Source of the DNA: an uncultured Clostridia bacterium
GTDB taxonomy: Bacteria > Bacillota > Clostridia > Lachnospirales > Anaerotignaceae
Length of the DNA stretch: 64,000 bases
Direction of reading: 5' to 3'
Assembly (NCBI GenBank): GCA_937901125.1
Contig: CALCGT010000024.1
Location: forward strand, 6,934 to 70,933
The notes beneath the pieces were generated by a model. That model searched no databases. It saw only the letters and a program-made list of their open reading frames with translations, and had not been told where the DNA came from. The translations under genes and the position numbers were made by a program. Shown piece after piece: positions 15,794-25,563 of this stretch. Every line of letters begins with the position of its first letter. Within the stretch, counting starts at the first letter, position 1.

Positions 15794-18700
15794 AACCATT
15801 ATATTTGACCATTTCTGCCTTTGGCCCCTTTGCAGAAAAAACGGAGATTTCCTTTGAAAAACTGGGAGTTCAGGGCTTATTCCTGATCAGCGGGGATACT
15901 GGTGCCGGAAAAACGACTTTATTCGATGGGATATGTTTTGCGCTTTTTGGTGAAGTCAGCGGTTCCAATCGAGGGATTGACAGTATACGAAGCGATTTTG
16001 CTTTGCCCGGTACGAAAACCTATGTAGACTTTCTGTTTTCCCATAGGGGAAAGCAATATCGGGTAGTACGAAATCCTGCTTATCAAAGACCGAAGCTGCG
16101 GGGCGAAGGTATGACAACGGAAACGGCGGATGCATCCCTTTATCAGGAAGAAGACGGCGAGACAGCGACTCTTGTCGCAGGCTTTACCCCTGTAAAAAAC
16201 GAGATAGAAAAGCTACTGGGGGTGGATGCCAAGCAGTTTAAGCAAATCTGTATGATCGCTCAGGGGGAATTCCTAAAGCTGCTCTATGCCGACAGCGTAG
16301 AGAGAGGAAGCATTTTTCGTAAGGTTTTTCATACCGATCTGTATGCAGATTTCCAGAAGCAGTTAAAGGAAGAGGAAAAGGAAAAGCGCATTACTTTGGA
16401 GGACAGTGAAAAACGTCTCCTGCAATACCTGAAGGAAATGGCAGGGGAAGAACTGGAAAAGAGTGACCTTTATCAGGGGGAAAAACTCCTTTCCCAACAG
16501 AAAGAAATTCTGAAAACCATGGAAGAAACCCTGCGGAAAGCTGATGGCGAATTAGCGGATATGGAAAAAGAATTGCATCGACTGGAGCGGGAGATCGCCG
16601 AAGGGAAAGAAACAGAACAGCTTTTTGTAAGAGAAGCCGCTGCTAGGGAAAACTGGCTAAAACAAGATGCTCTGACAGAAGAAAAACAGGCAGAAGGGGC
16701 GCATCTCAGAAAACAGCGTCTTGCTCTGGACATGGTCTATCCTTTGCAACAGGCCTGGGATACGGCAAAAACAGCCTATACAAACTGGGAAAAGACCTTT
16801 GCCGAGAACATGGAAAAACAGAAACAGGCAGAAGAAAAACTGGCAGAGCTTTCTCTGCAAAAGCAAGCTCTGGATGCTAAGAAGCCTATGTTAGAAGAAA
16901 AAAGAAACCAGTTTCGTAAGCTGACAGAAGAGCAGGAACGGTATCAGCAGAAGGAAGCCTTGGAACAGGAACTGCAAAAGCTTTCCGAAAAGAAAACGAC
17001 ATTAGAAAAAGAACTTTTCCGAAAAAAAGAGCAGCTGACCCAACAAAAAGAACAGTTGGAGGAATGGCAGAATGCACTTTTGGAGCTGGATAAATTGACT
17101 GCAGAGATCAGATTGCAGGAGCAGAAAGTGGCACAGAAAGAGGAACGTATCGATGTCATAGGATCTCTTATAGAGCAGAAAGAGGATATTGGCATAAAAG
17201 AGGCGGGCCTGCGGAGGCTGGCGCAGAAATATTTTGCGGCTGAAACAAAATGGAAACAGGCGAAGGAGGATGCCGACCTGGCAGAGAATCTTTTCCTTCG
17301 GGAACAGGCGGGTTTTTTGGCGGAAGGACTGGAAGAGGGCATGGCCTGCCCTGTTTGCGGTTCCGTCCATCACCCGGATAAAGCAAAGCTGACAGGCACC
17401 CCCCCCACAGAAGCAGAATGGAAGGCAAAAAAAGATTCTTTGGAAACTGCTAGCCAAAAACGGCAGGAGCTTTCCGAGCAGGGCAAGGGAGAACGGGAAA
17501 AGCTGAATTTGATGAAGGAGACTTTCCTTGGGGAATGTGAAAGGATCGGCATTGCTGCAGAAGAACTGGCGGCGGAAAAGGAAGTTGCAGAAGCTGCACT
17601 GCGCCTGGAAAAAGAAACACTTTCCAACCAGCACAAAGCAGTTGCTTCTATCGAAGCTCTTCGCTCCAAAAAAGAAAAGCTGGAAGCAAATATTGCCAAA
17701 ACAGAGAAAGCTGTTATAGAACTGGAAGAAAGCACAACAGAGCTGACTGCTGTTTTCCGGCAGAAGCAGGGGAAATTTGACATTTTGCAGGAGCAGCTTG
17801 GAGATACCACAACAACCCAGTTGCAGGAAAGATGTGCTGCCTTGCAAGGGGAACTTTCTGAAGCGGAAGAAAACGAATCCAGGCTGAACGGAGCTTTGCA
17901 ATCCTACAGAGAAGAAAAAGAGAGATTTGTGGCACTGAAAGAACAAGCGGAAAGAGAAACTGCTGAAGCAGCGAAAACAGCAGAAGCTGCAGAGAAAAAA
18001 TTCCTGCTTGCATTGGATGAAAATGGATTTGAAAGCCAAAATGAATATAAACTAACTCTGACGGAACGCTCCGCTTTGGAAAAAGCAGAGGAAGAAACCC
18101 GCAAATTCTTTCTGGATCTGGCACTGCTGAAACAGACAGCGGAAAACCTGCGTCAGGAATGTGAAGCGAAAGAAAAGAAAAATATCGCGGCTTTGGAAGA
18201 AACAAAAACAAAGCTTTCTGAAGAAAAGGAGAACTGTAAGCTGGTGGCAGATGAAGCCCGCGCAAATGTGGCAGTTTTGAGCAATCAGCTACAAAATGCC
18301 AGAAAGGAATTGGCGCAGAGAGAAAAGGCAGAAAAGGAATTTCTCCCCATCTCAGAGCTTTCCAAAACAGCCAACGGCGAATTGACAGGGAAGGATAAGA
18401 TTGCCTTCGAACAGTTCGTACAGGGATTTTATTTTCAGAAGATTCTGTGGGCGGCAAATCTGCGCTTGAAGGATATGACGGAAGGGCGATATTTACTGCT
18501 CCATGTTCAGAAAGCTGCAAATAAACGCTCTCAGGCAGGACTGGAGGTGGAAGTACTGGATCATTATACTGGCAAAAGCCGCTCTGTGCGTTCTCTTTCC
18601 GGCGGGGAAGCTTTTAAGGCATCCCTTTGCCTTGCTTTGGGGCTTTCCGATGTGATACAGGCCCATGCCGGTGGTGTCCGTATTGATGCCATGTTTATTG

Positions 18701-18885
18701 ACGAGGGCTTTGGTTCTTTGGACGACCACTCCCGAGAACAGGCTGTGGAAGTGCTGCAAAAGCTGTCCTATTGGGACAGGATGGTGGGTATTATTTCTCA
18801 TGTATCTGAATTAAAAGAGACGGTCGATAAAAAAATTATCGTAAAAAAAAGCAGTGCTGGCAGCACTGTGGAGATAAAAGCATAA
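15790..18885 (+). CDS. sbcC: Exonuclease SbcCD, subunit C (SMC-like ATPase)
   Basis: 1031 aa Rad50-type ATPase. Walker A GDTGAGKTTLFDG is near residue 36 and the Q-loop MIAQGEFLKLLY near 157. Two long Glu/Lys/Gln-rich coiled coils surround the zinc hook C520-P-V-C523. The ABC signature SLSGGEAFKASL is near 935 and Walker B MFIDEGFGSLDD near 968. The length and hook position are normal for the family. The coiled-coil composition explains the many long antisense frames here, which are not genes. Confidence 0.96.
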   Translation: MKPLYLTISAFGPFAEKTEISFEKLGVQGLFLISGDTGAGKTTLFDGICFALFGEVSGSNRGIDSIRSDFALPGTKTYVDFLFSHRGKQYRVVRNPAYQRPKLRGEGMTTETADASLYQEEDGETATLVAGFTPVKNEIEKLLGVDAKQFKQICMIAQGEFLKLLYADSVERGSIFRKVFHTDLYADFQKQLKEEEKEKRITLEDSEKRLLQYLKEMAGEELEKSDLYQGEKLLSQQKEILKTMEETLRKADGELADMEKELHRLEREIAEGKETEQLFVREAAARENWLKQDALTEEKQAEGAHLRKQRLALDMVYPLQQAWDTAKTAYTNWEKTFAENMEKQKQAEEKLAELSLQKQALDAKKPMLEEKRNQFRKLTEEQERYQQKEALEQELQKLSEKKTTLEKELFRKKEQLTQQKEQLEEWQNALLELDKLTAEIRLQEQKVAQKEERIDVIGSLIEQKEDIGIKEAGLRRLAQKYFAAETKWKQAKEDADLAENLFLREQAGFLAEGLEEGMACPVCGSVHHPDKAKLTGTPPTEAEWKAKKDSLETASQKRQELSEQGKGEREKLNLMKETFLGECERIGIAAEELAAEKEVAEAALRLEKETLSNQHKAVASIEALRSKKEKLEANIAKTEKAVIELEESTTELTAVFRQKQGKFDILQEQLGDTTTTQLQERCAALQGELSEAEENESRLNGALQSYREEKERFVALKEQAERETAEAAKTAEAAEKKFLLALDENGFESQNEYKLTLTERSALEKAEEETRKFFLDLALLKQTAENLRQECEAKEKKNIAALEETKTKLSEEKENCKLVADEARANVAVLSNQLQNARKELAQREKAEKEFLPISELSKTANGELTGKDKIAFEQFVQGFYFQKILWAANLRLKDMTEGRYLLLHVQKAANKRSQAGLEVEVLDHYTGKSRSVRSLSGGEAFKASLCLALGLSDVIQAHAGGVRIDAMFIDEGFGSLDDHSREQAVEVLQKLSYWDRMVGIISHVSELKETVDKKIIVKKSSAGSTVEIKA

Positions 18886-18896
18886 GGAACAAAAGG

Positions 18897-18927
18897 AAAG
18901 CTCTGCACGATTTGTGCAGAGCTTTTT
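18897..18927. terminator. Terminator shared by convergent sbcC and DUF1275 gene
   Basis: 12-bp stem AAAGCTCTGCAC/GTGCAGAGCTTT, 5-nt loop, T-run on the + strand and A-run on the other side. Confidence 0.85.
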
Positions 18928-18930
18928 GCA

Positions 18931-19602
18931 TCAACTTTCATTTTGAATGGAGAGCAATCCGCAGACCAAGAGCAATAGGATATTGCAATAGACTGCAGCA
19001 AAATTGCCGCAATGCTTTGTCACCAAAGCACCGGTGCCGGCACCGAGAATGAAGAACAGGATTACGCCATAATACTTTATGCTTTTGTGCCGCAGATCCT
19101 TATCTTTACTTTGGGTATAGCGAAAGAACAGCTCTGTCCCGCTGCGGAGATTGCCAGTGCACATGGTGGTGGCATAGGGCATACCATGAACCTTACGGAA
19201 ACTTTGCACCTGCATGGAACAGACGAAGGAAACAAGGGTATTGGCGATCAAATCGTTCGTACCCCCCAAAGGGAGCCATGCGACGATGAAAAGAATCAAA
19301 ACTTCGAAAAGAAGAACGATCTGTCTCCAGTGTATTTTCGGCAGGGGCAGAACGATTTTTTTGATCCATTCATCCACGAAGATCCCCAATACGAAAGCTG
19401 CAATGGGAATGAAGTAGGAGAGTGCCGGAATCCATTCTCCCTCCGCTAGATGTAGCCCGAACAGTACGATATTGCCTGTCTGGGCATTAGCGAAAACGTG
19501 TCCCCTCGCCACATAGGTATAGGAATCCAGAAAGCCACCAACAATAGCCAGAAAGGCAGCGATGAGGAATGAATCGGACATTTGCCGCTTAGAATATATC
19601 AT
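18931..19602 (-). CDS. DUF1275 family membrane protein (YoaK-like)
   Basis: 223 aa with about six membrane helices. Family features are GGFLDSYTYVARGHVFANAQTGNI near the N-terminus, FVCSMQVQSFRKVHG, and ATTMCTGNLRSGTELFF in the second half. The molecular function of DUF1275 is not established. It begins 21 nt after the comM stop on the same strand with AGAGGC as ribosome binding site, so it is probably transcribed with comM. Confidence 0.85.
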   Translation of the reverse strand: MIYSKRQMSDSFLIAAFLAIVGGFLDSYTYVARGHVFANAQTGNIVLFGLHLAEGEWIPALSYFIPIAAFVLGIFVDEWIKKIVLPLPKIHWRQIVLLFEVLILFIVAWLPLGGTNDLIANTLVSFVCSMQVQSFRKVHGMPYATTMCTGNLRSGTELFFRYTQSKDKDLRHKSIKYYGVILFFILGAGTGALVTKHCGNFAAVYCNILLLLVCGLLSIQNES

Positions 19603-19623
19603 GAAAAGTGCCTCTTTTCTTTA

Positions 19624-21159
19624 TTATAATAAGTATTTTCTGTCCAAAGAACGATACTGCAGCACTTCCAACAGATGCTTCAGGGAAATCTGCTCTTCTT
19701 CTGCCAGATCGGCTGCGGTGCGAGCCAGCTTCAGGATTTTGTGGTAAGCTCTGGCACTGAGCTTCATCCGTTCAAAAGCAATGCGGAGCACTTCTTTATC
19801 TTTTGGCTGCAGAGGACAGTATTTTTCTACCTGGGCCGCATTCATCTGGGCATTGAAGAAGATGCTCTCGTTTTTGAAGCGTTCCAACTGAATTTTATGA
19901 GCGCGAACCACTCTTTCTTTGATCGCAGCGGAGGATTCCGCAGGGGTGGTACGTTCTAAGTCTTCATAAGCCACAGGAGGCATTTCCACCATCAGATCGA
20001 TACGATCCAGCAGAGGGCCGCTGATCTTTCGATGGTATTTCATAATTTCATTGGCGGAGCAATGGCATTTCTCGCTGTTGCCCAGATAGCCGCAGGGACA
20101 GGGGTTCATGGCTGCCGTCAGCATAAAATCGGAAGGGAAGGTCAATGTACCGTTGACACGGGCAATGGTCACTTTCCCATCTTCCAAGGGCTGACGCATG
20201 ACTTCCAGGGCATTCCTCTGAAATTCCGGCAGCTCATCCAAAAATAATACACCGTGGTGTGCCAGAGAGATTTCGCCGGGTCTTGGGATGCGTCCGCCGC
20301 CAGTCAGGGCAGAGGCAGAAATGGTATGGTGCGGAGAGCGGAAGGGTCTTGTTTTTACAAGGGCATTCTTTTCCTTCAGCAATCCTGCTACACTATAAAT
20401 CTTTGTGATTTCGATACTTTCTTCAAAACTCAGATCGGGCAGGATTGTGGACAGACGTTTTGCCAGCATGGTTTTGCCGGAGCCGGGAGGACCGATCAGC
20501 AGGATATTGTGCCCGCCTGCTGCAGCGATCTCCATGGCGCGTTTGGCGTTTTCCTGTCCTTTTACGTGGGAAAAATCCAGCTTTTCCAGTTCCTCGTCAT
20601 TCTGAGAAAGCAGCATATCGTTTGTTTTTTGAAATGGATCGATCTGCTTTCTGCCGGAAAGATGGTTCACCACCTCCTGTATGGTCCGAACAGGATAAAC
20701 GGTCATCCCTTCCACCAGAGCCGCTTCAGGAGCATTTTCTGCAGGTACATAACATTTCTGAACGCCTCTGCGATAGGCATCATACATCATGGGCAGGACA
20801 CCATTGACAGGACGGACAGAACCATCCAGAGAAAGCTCTCCGGTGATAATGGCATCTTCCGTCTGATCAGAAGAAAACAGATTGCAGGCAGCTAAAATTC
20901 CCAAAGCGATGGGCAGGTCGAAGGAAGCACCTTCCTTTTTTGTATCGGCTGGAGCGAGATTTACAGTGATCCTTTTTACAGGAAAAGAAAGATTGGAATT
21001 GCGGATGGCGGTTCGCACCCTTTCCCGGGATTCCTTGACAGCAGAATCAGGCAGACCAACGATATCAAAAGCAGGCAGACCATTGCTTAGGTCTACCTCA
21101 ACATCTACAGGATAGCTGTTGATGCCCAGGAGGGCGGCAGATTTTATGATGGAAAGCAT
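19624..21159 (-). CDS. comM: ComM/YifB-type Mg-chelatase-like AAA+ ATPase
   Basis: 511 aa. The N-terminal ChlI domain (VDVEVDLSNGLPAFDIVGLPD, residues about 18-38) is followed by an AAA+ core with Walker A GPPGSGKTMLAKR near residue 215, FRSPHHTISASALTGGG and Walker B GVLFLDELPEF. A zinc-type CPCGYLGNSEKCHC motif is present, then the ChlI C-terminal helical domain. ComM of naturally competent bacteria is a hexameric helicase promoting branch migration during integration of transforming DNA. dprA lies divergently 200 bp away, so two recombination and uptake genes are adjacent. They are also widespread in non-competent species. Confidence 0.93.
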   Translation of the reverse strand: MLSIIKSAALLGINSYPVDVEVDLSNGLPAFDIVGLPDSAVKESRERVRTAIRNSNLSFPVKRITVNLAPADTKKEGASFDLPIALGILAACNLFSSDQTEDAIITGELSLDGSVRPVNGVLPMMYDAYRRGVQKCYVPAENAPEAALVEGMTVYPVRTIQEVVNHLSGRKQIDPFQKTNDMLLSQNDEELEKLDFSHVKGQENAKRAMEIAAAGGHNILLIGPPGSGKTMLAKRLSTILPDLSFEESIEITKIYSVAGLLKEKNALVKTRPFRSPHHTISASALTGGGRIPRPGEISLAHHGVLFLDELPEFQRNALEVMRQPLEDGKVTIARVNGTLTFPSDFMLTAAMNPCPCGYLGNSEKCHCSANEIMKYHRKISGPLLDRIDLMVEMPPVAYEDLERTTPAESSAAIKERVVRAHKIQLERFKNESIFFNAQMNAAQVEKYCPLQPKDKEVLRIAFERMKLSARAYHKILKLARTAADLAEEEQISLKHLLEVLQYRSLDRKYLL

Positions 21160-21192
21160 TTTTTCAGCCTCTTTTCTCTAAAATTTGTTTTT

Positions 21193-21221
21193 ATCATATC
21201 AACTTTTACTAAAAAGTGCAA
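21193..21221 (-). promoter_or_regulatory. Promoter of comM
   Basis: On the minus strand: TTGCAC, 17-bp spacer, TATGAT with an extended TGA. It lies 34 bp before the comM start. Confidence 0.65.
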
Positions 21222-21292
21222 TCAGATGTCAAAATTCCTACTATATAATAAATTATTTTTGCTGAAATTTTAAGGTTCAAAAAAATTTGGTA

Positions 21293-21321
21293 TTGAATTT
21301 TAATCCGAAAGGATTTATAGT
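21293..21321 (+). promoter_or_regulatory. Promoter of dprA
   Basis: TTGAAT (21293-21298), 17-bp spacer, TATAGT (21316-21321), 38 bp upstream of the chosen ATG. Confidence 0.6.
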
Positions 21322-21358
21322 AAAGGGCGTAACTCAGAAAAGGGGAAGGAGTGTTCGT

Positions 21359-22447
21359 ATGGAAGAATATTATCTGATGTGGTTGTCCCGTGTAGATGGA
21401 ATTGGCTTTAAACGGGCGAACCAACTCTTGGAACACTTCGGTAGTGCAGAAGCCATCTGGTATGCAGAACCTGCACAGATCAGACAGGTTCTTCCTGATA
21501 AGATGGGAGAAGTACTCCTCACATCCAGAAATGAAGAACAGTTGAATGAGTGGATCATTGAACTGGAGGAGAAGCAGATCGATTTCTATTCCTATTGGCA
21601 TCCCCGTTACCCGAAACTGTTGAAGGAGATCTATCATCCACCCTTGGGCATCTATGTGCGGGGGAATCTGCCTGATGATGAGATTGATACCGTTGCCATT
21701 ATTGGTGCAAGGAAATGTTCCCGCTATGGGGCAACGGTGGCCTATGAAATTGCAAAGGATCTGGGTAAGACCAATGTTATCGTTGTCAGCGGTATGGCCC
21801 GTGGGATCGATAGCGAAGGGCATAAAGGTATTTTGGACGGCGGCGGCAAAACCATTGCAGTTTTGGGCTGTGGTGTGGATATCTGCTATCCGCCTGAGAA
21901 TCAGGAATTGATGGAGCGTATCATAGAAAACGGCTGCGTCCTTTCCGAATATCCACCGGGTATGCCGGCAGTTCCGGGCAATTTTCCCGCCAGAAACCGT
22001 ATCATTGCTGGGCTAAGCAAAATGGTGGTCGTCGTGGAAGCGGGAAAGAAAAGCGGCACACTTATTACGGCGGATATGGCACTGGAATGCGGCAGAGATG
22101 TCTATGTGGTTCCGGGAAATGTCACCAGTGCGCTGAGTTATGGCACCAATGCCCTCATCAAGCAGGGCTGTCCCATCATCACAGAGGGGAAAGATATCCT
22201 GATTTCTTTAGGGATCGTTTATAAAAAAGAAGAAAAAGAAAAGTTTAAAAGCAAAATTGCGGATAATATTTCCGCAGAGGAGAAAGAGGTTTACGACCTG
22301 ATCGAAGGGGAAACGTCCATTTCGGCGGAAGCCCTTTGCAGAAAGCTGCAGAAAGAGATCCAGGAAGTGCAATATATCTTATCTCTGCTGGAACTGTCCG
22401 GGTATATCGTAAAGATCCCCCAGGCAGGCTATGTCAGAGCAAGTTAA
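21359..22447 (+). CDS. dprA: DNA-processing protein DprA (Smf)
   Basis: 362 aa. A helical N-terminal domain (residues about 1-75) precedes the Rossmann domain with VAIIGARKCSRYG, VVSGMARGIDSEGHKG, AVLGCGVDICYPPEN, SEYPPGMPAVPGNFPARNRI and KSGTLITADMALECGR. A winged-helix-like C-terminal domain follows. DprA loads RecA on incoming single-stranded DNA. ATG 21359 follows AAGGAG at 21346-21351; an earlier in-frame start lacks family similarity. topA starts just after the stop, the common dprA-topA arrangement. Confidence 0.94.
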   Translation: MEEYYLMWLSRVDGIGFKRANQLLEHFGSAEAIWYAEPAQIRQVLPDKMGEVLLTSRNEEQLNEWIIELEEKQIDFYSYWHPRYPKLLKEIYHPPLGIYVRGNLPDDEIDTVAIIGARKCSRYGATVAYEIAKDLGKTNVIVVSGMARGIDSEGHKGILDGGGKTIAVLGCGVDICYPPENQELMERIIENGCVLSEYPPGMPAVPGNFPARNRIIAGLSKMVVVVEAGKKSGTLITADMALECGRDVYVVPGNVTSALSYGTNALIKQGCPIITEGKDILISLGIVYKKEEKEKFKSKIADNISAEEKEVYDLIEGETSISAEALCRKLQKEIQEVQYILSLLELSGYIVKIPQAGYVRAS

Positions 22448-22463
22448 AATAGAGGTGATCAGT

Positions 22464-24626
22464 TTGGCAAAAACAGCCACAACAGAAAAAAAGAAAACAA
22501 CAGAAAAGAAACCCGCGGCGAAAAAAGCTGCGAAAACAGGGAAGAAATATCTTGTGATCGTAGAATCTCCCGCAAAAGCCGCCACCATCGGCAAATTTTT
22601 AGGAAGCAATTACAAGATCGAAGCTTCCATGGGGCATGTCCGCGATATGCCAAAAAGTCAGATGGGCATTGATTTTGACAATGATTTCGAACCCAAATAT
22701 ATCACCATTCGCGGAAAGGGGGAGCTTTTGAGCAAGCTGCGCAAGGATGCAAAGGCTGCTGATAAAGTATATCTGGCAACTGACCCGGACCGTGAAGGGG
22801 AAGCCATCAGCTGGCATCTGCTTCACGCCCTCAACCTCGGCGATGAAAAACCCATCAACCGTATCACATTTAACGAAATTACGAAAACAGCAGTCAAAAA
22901 ATCCATTACTGAAGCCAGAGACATCGACATGGATCTGGTAGATGCCCAGCAGGCACGTCGTGTTCTGGATAGAGTGGTAGGCTATACCATCAGTGATCTG
23001 CTTTGGAAAAAGGTAAAAAAAGGCCTTAGCGGCGGCCGTGTGCAGTCTGTTGCCCTTCGTTTGATTTGCGATAGAGAGGACGAGATCAGAGATTTTATTC
23101 CCGAAGAATACTGGTCATTGGGTGCAAAGCTGAAGGATGCGGACGGCAAAGGGTTCGAAGCAAAATTCTACGGCAAGGGCGATGAAAAAATGGAGCTTGC
23201 CAATGAAGCAGAGACAAACGAAGTGTTGGCTGGTCTGGAAGGCAAGGATTTCGAAATTACAGAAGTAAAAACCGGCGGCAGACAGAAAAAGCCCGTTGCA
23301 CCTTTTACCACAAGTACCATGCAGCAGGAAGCCAGCAAGCACCTAAACATGGCGACCCAGAAAACCATGATGATTGCCCAACAGCTGTATGAAGGTGTCA
23401 ATGTCAAAGGGGAAGGTACCGTGGGTCTGGTTTCCTATATCCGTACCGACTCCTTCCGTATCTCTGATGAAGCATACGAAGCAGCAGTGGCTTTCATCAA
23501 AGAAGCTTACGGGGATGCATTCGTAAATCCTGAACGGATCGTATATAAATCCAAGGGGAAAACTCAGGATGCCCACGAAGCCATCCGCCCTACAAATGTA
23601 AACAGAACCCCTGACAGTATCAAGGATTCTTTGTCCAAGGACCAGTACCGTCTGTATAAGCTGATTTGGGAACGCTTTGTTGCCAGCCAGATGAGCCCTG
23701 CCCTGTATGATACCCTTTCTGTTAAACTGACGGCAGGGGATTATAGCTTCCGTGCCTCCGGTTCCAGACTGCGCTTTGCAGGTTTCCTGGAGGTTTATAA
23801 CAAAGGGGAGGAAGAGGATGAAAAAGTCATCCCCAAACTGTCTGAGGGCGACAAGCTGCAGGCAGAGAAATTGCTGCCCGAACAGCATTTTACACAGCCC
23901 CCTGCACGCTATACCGATGCTTCCCTCATCAAAACACTGGAAGAAATCGGCGTCGGCAGACCATCCACCTATGCACCTACCCTGACGACGATCCAGGCCC
24001 GCCATTATGTGACAAAAGAAGCGAAGAATCTTTTCCCCACAGAATTGGGCGAATTGGTGGATGATATCATGAAGGGCTATTTCCCTGATATCGTAGATAT
24101 CGACTTTACTGCCCATATGGAGGAACGTCTGGATGACGTAGAAATGGGCAAGGAAGAATGGAAGCAGATTATCCGTGATTTCTATCCCGACTTCAAGGAA
24201 AGCGTAGAAAATGCTGCGGAAAAGCTGGAAAAAATCGAGATCAAGGATGAGGAAAGCGACGTCATCTGCGAAAAGTGCGGCAGAAACATGGTCATCAAAT
24301 ACGGCAGATACGGCAAATTCCTGGCGTGTCCCGGTTTCCCTGAATGTCAGAATGCCAAGCCTTATTTTGAAGAAGCAGGGGTAAATTGTCCCGAATGCGG
24401 CGGCAAAGTCCTCATCAAGAAAACCAAAAAAGGTCGTGTATATTACGGTTGTGAACATAACCCTGACGAATGCAGCTTCATGAGTTGGAACAAGCCCACC
24501 GGCGAAAAGTGTCCCAGATGCGGCGCTTTCCTGGAAGAAAAGGGAAGGAAGAATCCTAAGATCGTATGTTCCAATGAAAAATGCGGCTTTGTACAGGAAA
24601 AACCTGCGGAAGAAGATGCAGAGTGA
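22464..24626 (+). CDS. topA: DNA topoisomerase I
   Basis: About 720 aa. After a Lys/Ala-rich N-terminal extension of some 25 residues, the Toprim domain reads LVIVESPAKAATIGKFLG and DPDREGEAISWHL. The catalytic tyrosine is in SYIRTDSFRIS. Three C-terminal tetracysteine zinc ribbons end the protein (CEKCG, CPECGG and CPRCG units). It relaxes negative supercoils. I prefer the TTG at 22464 because AGAGGTG (22451-22457) sits 6 nt upstream and it lies after the dprA stop. An ATG at 22431 inside dprA would add 11 residues. A terminator follows before the rpsB promoter. Confidence 0.93.
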   Translation: MAKTATTEKKKTTEKKPAAKKAAKTGKKYLVIVESPAKAATIGKFLGSNYKIEASMGHVRDMPKSQMGIDFDNDFEPKYITIRGKGELLSKLRKDAKAADKVYLATDPDREGEAISWHLLHALNLGDEKPINRITFNEITKTAVKKSITEARDIDMDLVDAQQARRVLDRVVGYTISDLLWKKVKKGLSGGRVQSVALRLICDREDEIRDFIPEEYWSLGAKLKDADGKGFEAKFYGKGDEKMELANEAETNEVLAGLEGKDFEITEVKTGGRQKKPVAPFTTSTMQQEASKHLNMATQKTMMIAQQLYEGVNVKGEGTVGLVSYIRTDSFRISDEAYEAAVAFIKEAYGDAFVNPERIVYKSKGKTQDAHEAIRPTNVNRTPDSIKDSLSKDQYRLYKLIWERFVASQMSPALYDTLSVKLTAGDYSFRASGSRLRFAGFLEVYNKGEEEDEKVIPKLSEGDKLQAEKLLPEQHFTQPPARYTDASLIKTLEEIGVGRPSTYAPTLTTIQARHYVTKEAKNLFPTELGELVDDIMKGYFPDIVDIDFTAHMEERLDDVEMGKEEWKQIIRDFYPDFKESVENAAEKLEKIEIKDEESDVICEKCGRNMVIKYGRYGKFLACPGFPECQNAKPYFEEAGVNCPECGGKVLIKKTKKGRVYYGCEHNPDECSFMSWNKPTGEKCPRCGAFLEEKGRKNPKIVCSNEKCGFVQEKPAEEDAE

Positions 24627-24640
24627 TTTAAAATGAAAAG

Positions 24641-24697
24641 AACAACTATTTTTTCTCAAAGTTTTTCAAAAAACAGAGAAAAATTAGTTGTTTTTTG
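24641..24697 (+). terminator. Intrinsic terminator of topA
   Basis: Long stem AACAACTA plus a T/A-rich extension (24641-24657) against GAGAAAAATTAGTTGTT (24676-24692), followed by T residues. The descending arm contains the -35 element of the next promoter. Confidence 0.75.
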
Positions 24698-24716
24698 GTT
24701 TTAACTGTGCTATAAT
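24688..24716 (+). promoter_or_regulatory. Promoter of the rpsB transcript
   Basis: TTGTTT (24688-24693), 17-bp spacer, TATAAT (24711-24716) with extended TGC: a strong promoter, as expected for ribosomal genes. Transcription should start near 24723. Confidence 0.8.
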
Positions 24717-24756
24717 TCCATAGGTAACTTTTAGTACACACGTATCCCGAGAGAGA

Positions 24757-24820
24757 GGATTGGTGCTGACAAGGGTCAGTTATCCTGCTGAAAGGATGCG
24801 GAGGATGAACCAATAGGAGG
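24757..24820 (+). promoter_or_regulatory. Structured rpsB leader (candidate S2 autoregulatory site)
   Basis: An outer stem ATTGGT (24759-24764) with ACCAAT (24809-24814) encloses a CTGAC/GTCAG hairpin (24766-24779) and an ATCC/GGAT hairpin (24782-24797). The closing arm abuts the AGGAGG ribosome binding site at 24815-24820. Ribosomal protein S2 genes in other phyla use leader RNAs for autoregulation. Whether this one binds S2 is my inference. Confidence 0.5.
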
Positions 24821-24826
24821 TGCGCT

Positions 24827-25543
24827 ATGAGCGTAATTTCAATGAAACAGTTATTAGAAGCTGGTGTACACTTTGGTCACCAGACAAGAAGATGGAACCC
24901 TAAAATGGCTGAATACATCTTCGCAGAAAGAAACGGCATCTACATCATTGACCTGCAGAAAACAGTAAAAAAGGTTGATGAAGCTTACGCAGCAATCTGC
25001 AACTGCATCGCAGAAGGCGGCGAAATCCTGTTCGTTGGTACAAAGAAACAGGCACAGGAATGCATCCGTGAAGAAGCTGAAAGATGCGGCATGTACTACG
25101 TTAACCAGAGATGGCTGGGTGGTATGCTGACAAACTTCGCAACAATTAAAACAAGAATCGCTAGACTGAAAGAACTGGAAAAAATGCAGGAAGATGGTAC
25201 ATTTGATGTACTGCCCAAAAAAGAAGTTGCAAAACTGATGCACGAAATGGAAAAACTGCAGAAAAACGTTGGCGGTATCAAGGAAATGAAAAAAGTTCCC
25301 GATATGATGTTCATCGTTGACACAAGAAAAGAAAGAATCGCTGTTCAGGAAGCTCATACACTGGGTATCCCTACAGTAGCTATCGTAGATACAAACTGCG
25401 ATCCCGATGAAATCGATTACGTAATCCCCGGTAACGATGACGCTATCCGTGCGGTAAAACTGATCGCTTCCAAAGTAGCTGATGCTGTTCTGGAATCCAA
25501 ACAGGGTGAACAGGAAACAGCTGAAACAGTAGAAGCTGAATAA
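24827..25543 (+). CDS. rpsB: 30S ribosomal protein S2
   Basis: 238 aa, standard length. Begins with the S2 signature MKQLLEAGVHFGHQTRRWNPKM and has YVNQRWLGGMLTNFATIKTRI and PTVAIVDTNCDPDEIDYVIPGNDDAIR as separate conserved blocks. An acidic C-terminal tail follows. S2 assembles late on the small subunit near S1. AGGAGG is 6 nt before the start. Codon use is strongly biased (aaa, gaa, ctg, aca), as in highly expressed genes. It is followed by a terminator before tsf. Confidence 0.98.
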   Translation: MSVISMKQLLEAGVHFGHQTRRWNPKMAEYIFAERNGIYIIDLQKTVKKVDEAYAAICNCIAEGGEILFVGTKKQAQECIREEAERCGMYYVNQRWLGGMLTNFATIKTRIARLKELEKMQEDGTFDVLPKKEVAKLMHEMEKLQKNVGGIKEMKKVPDMMFIVDTRKERIAVQEAHTLGIPTVAIVDTNCDPDEIDYVIPGNDDAIRAVKLIASKVADAVLESKQGEQETAETVEAE

Positions 25544-25563
25544 TTTTAAAAAGGCATTTGCCC

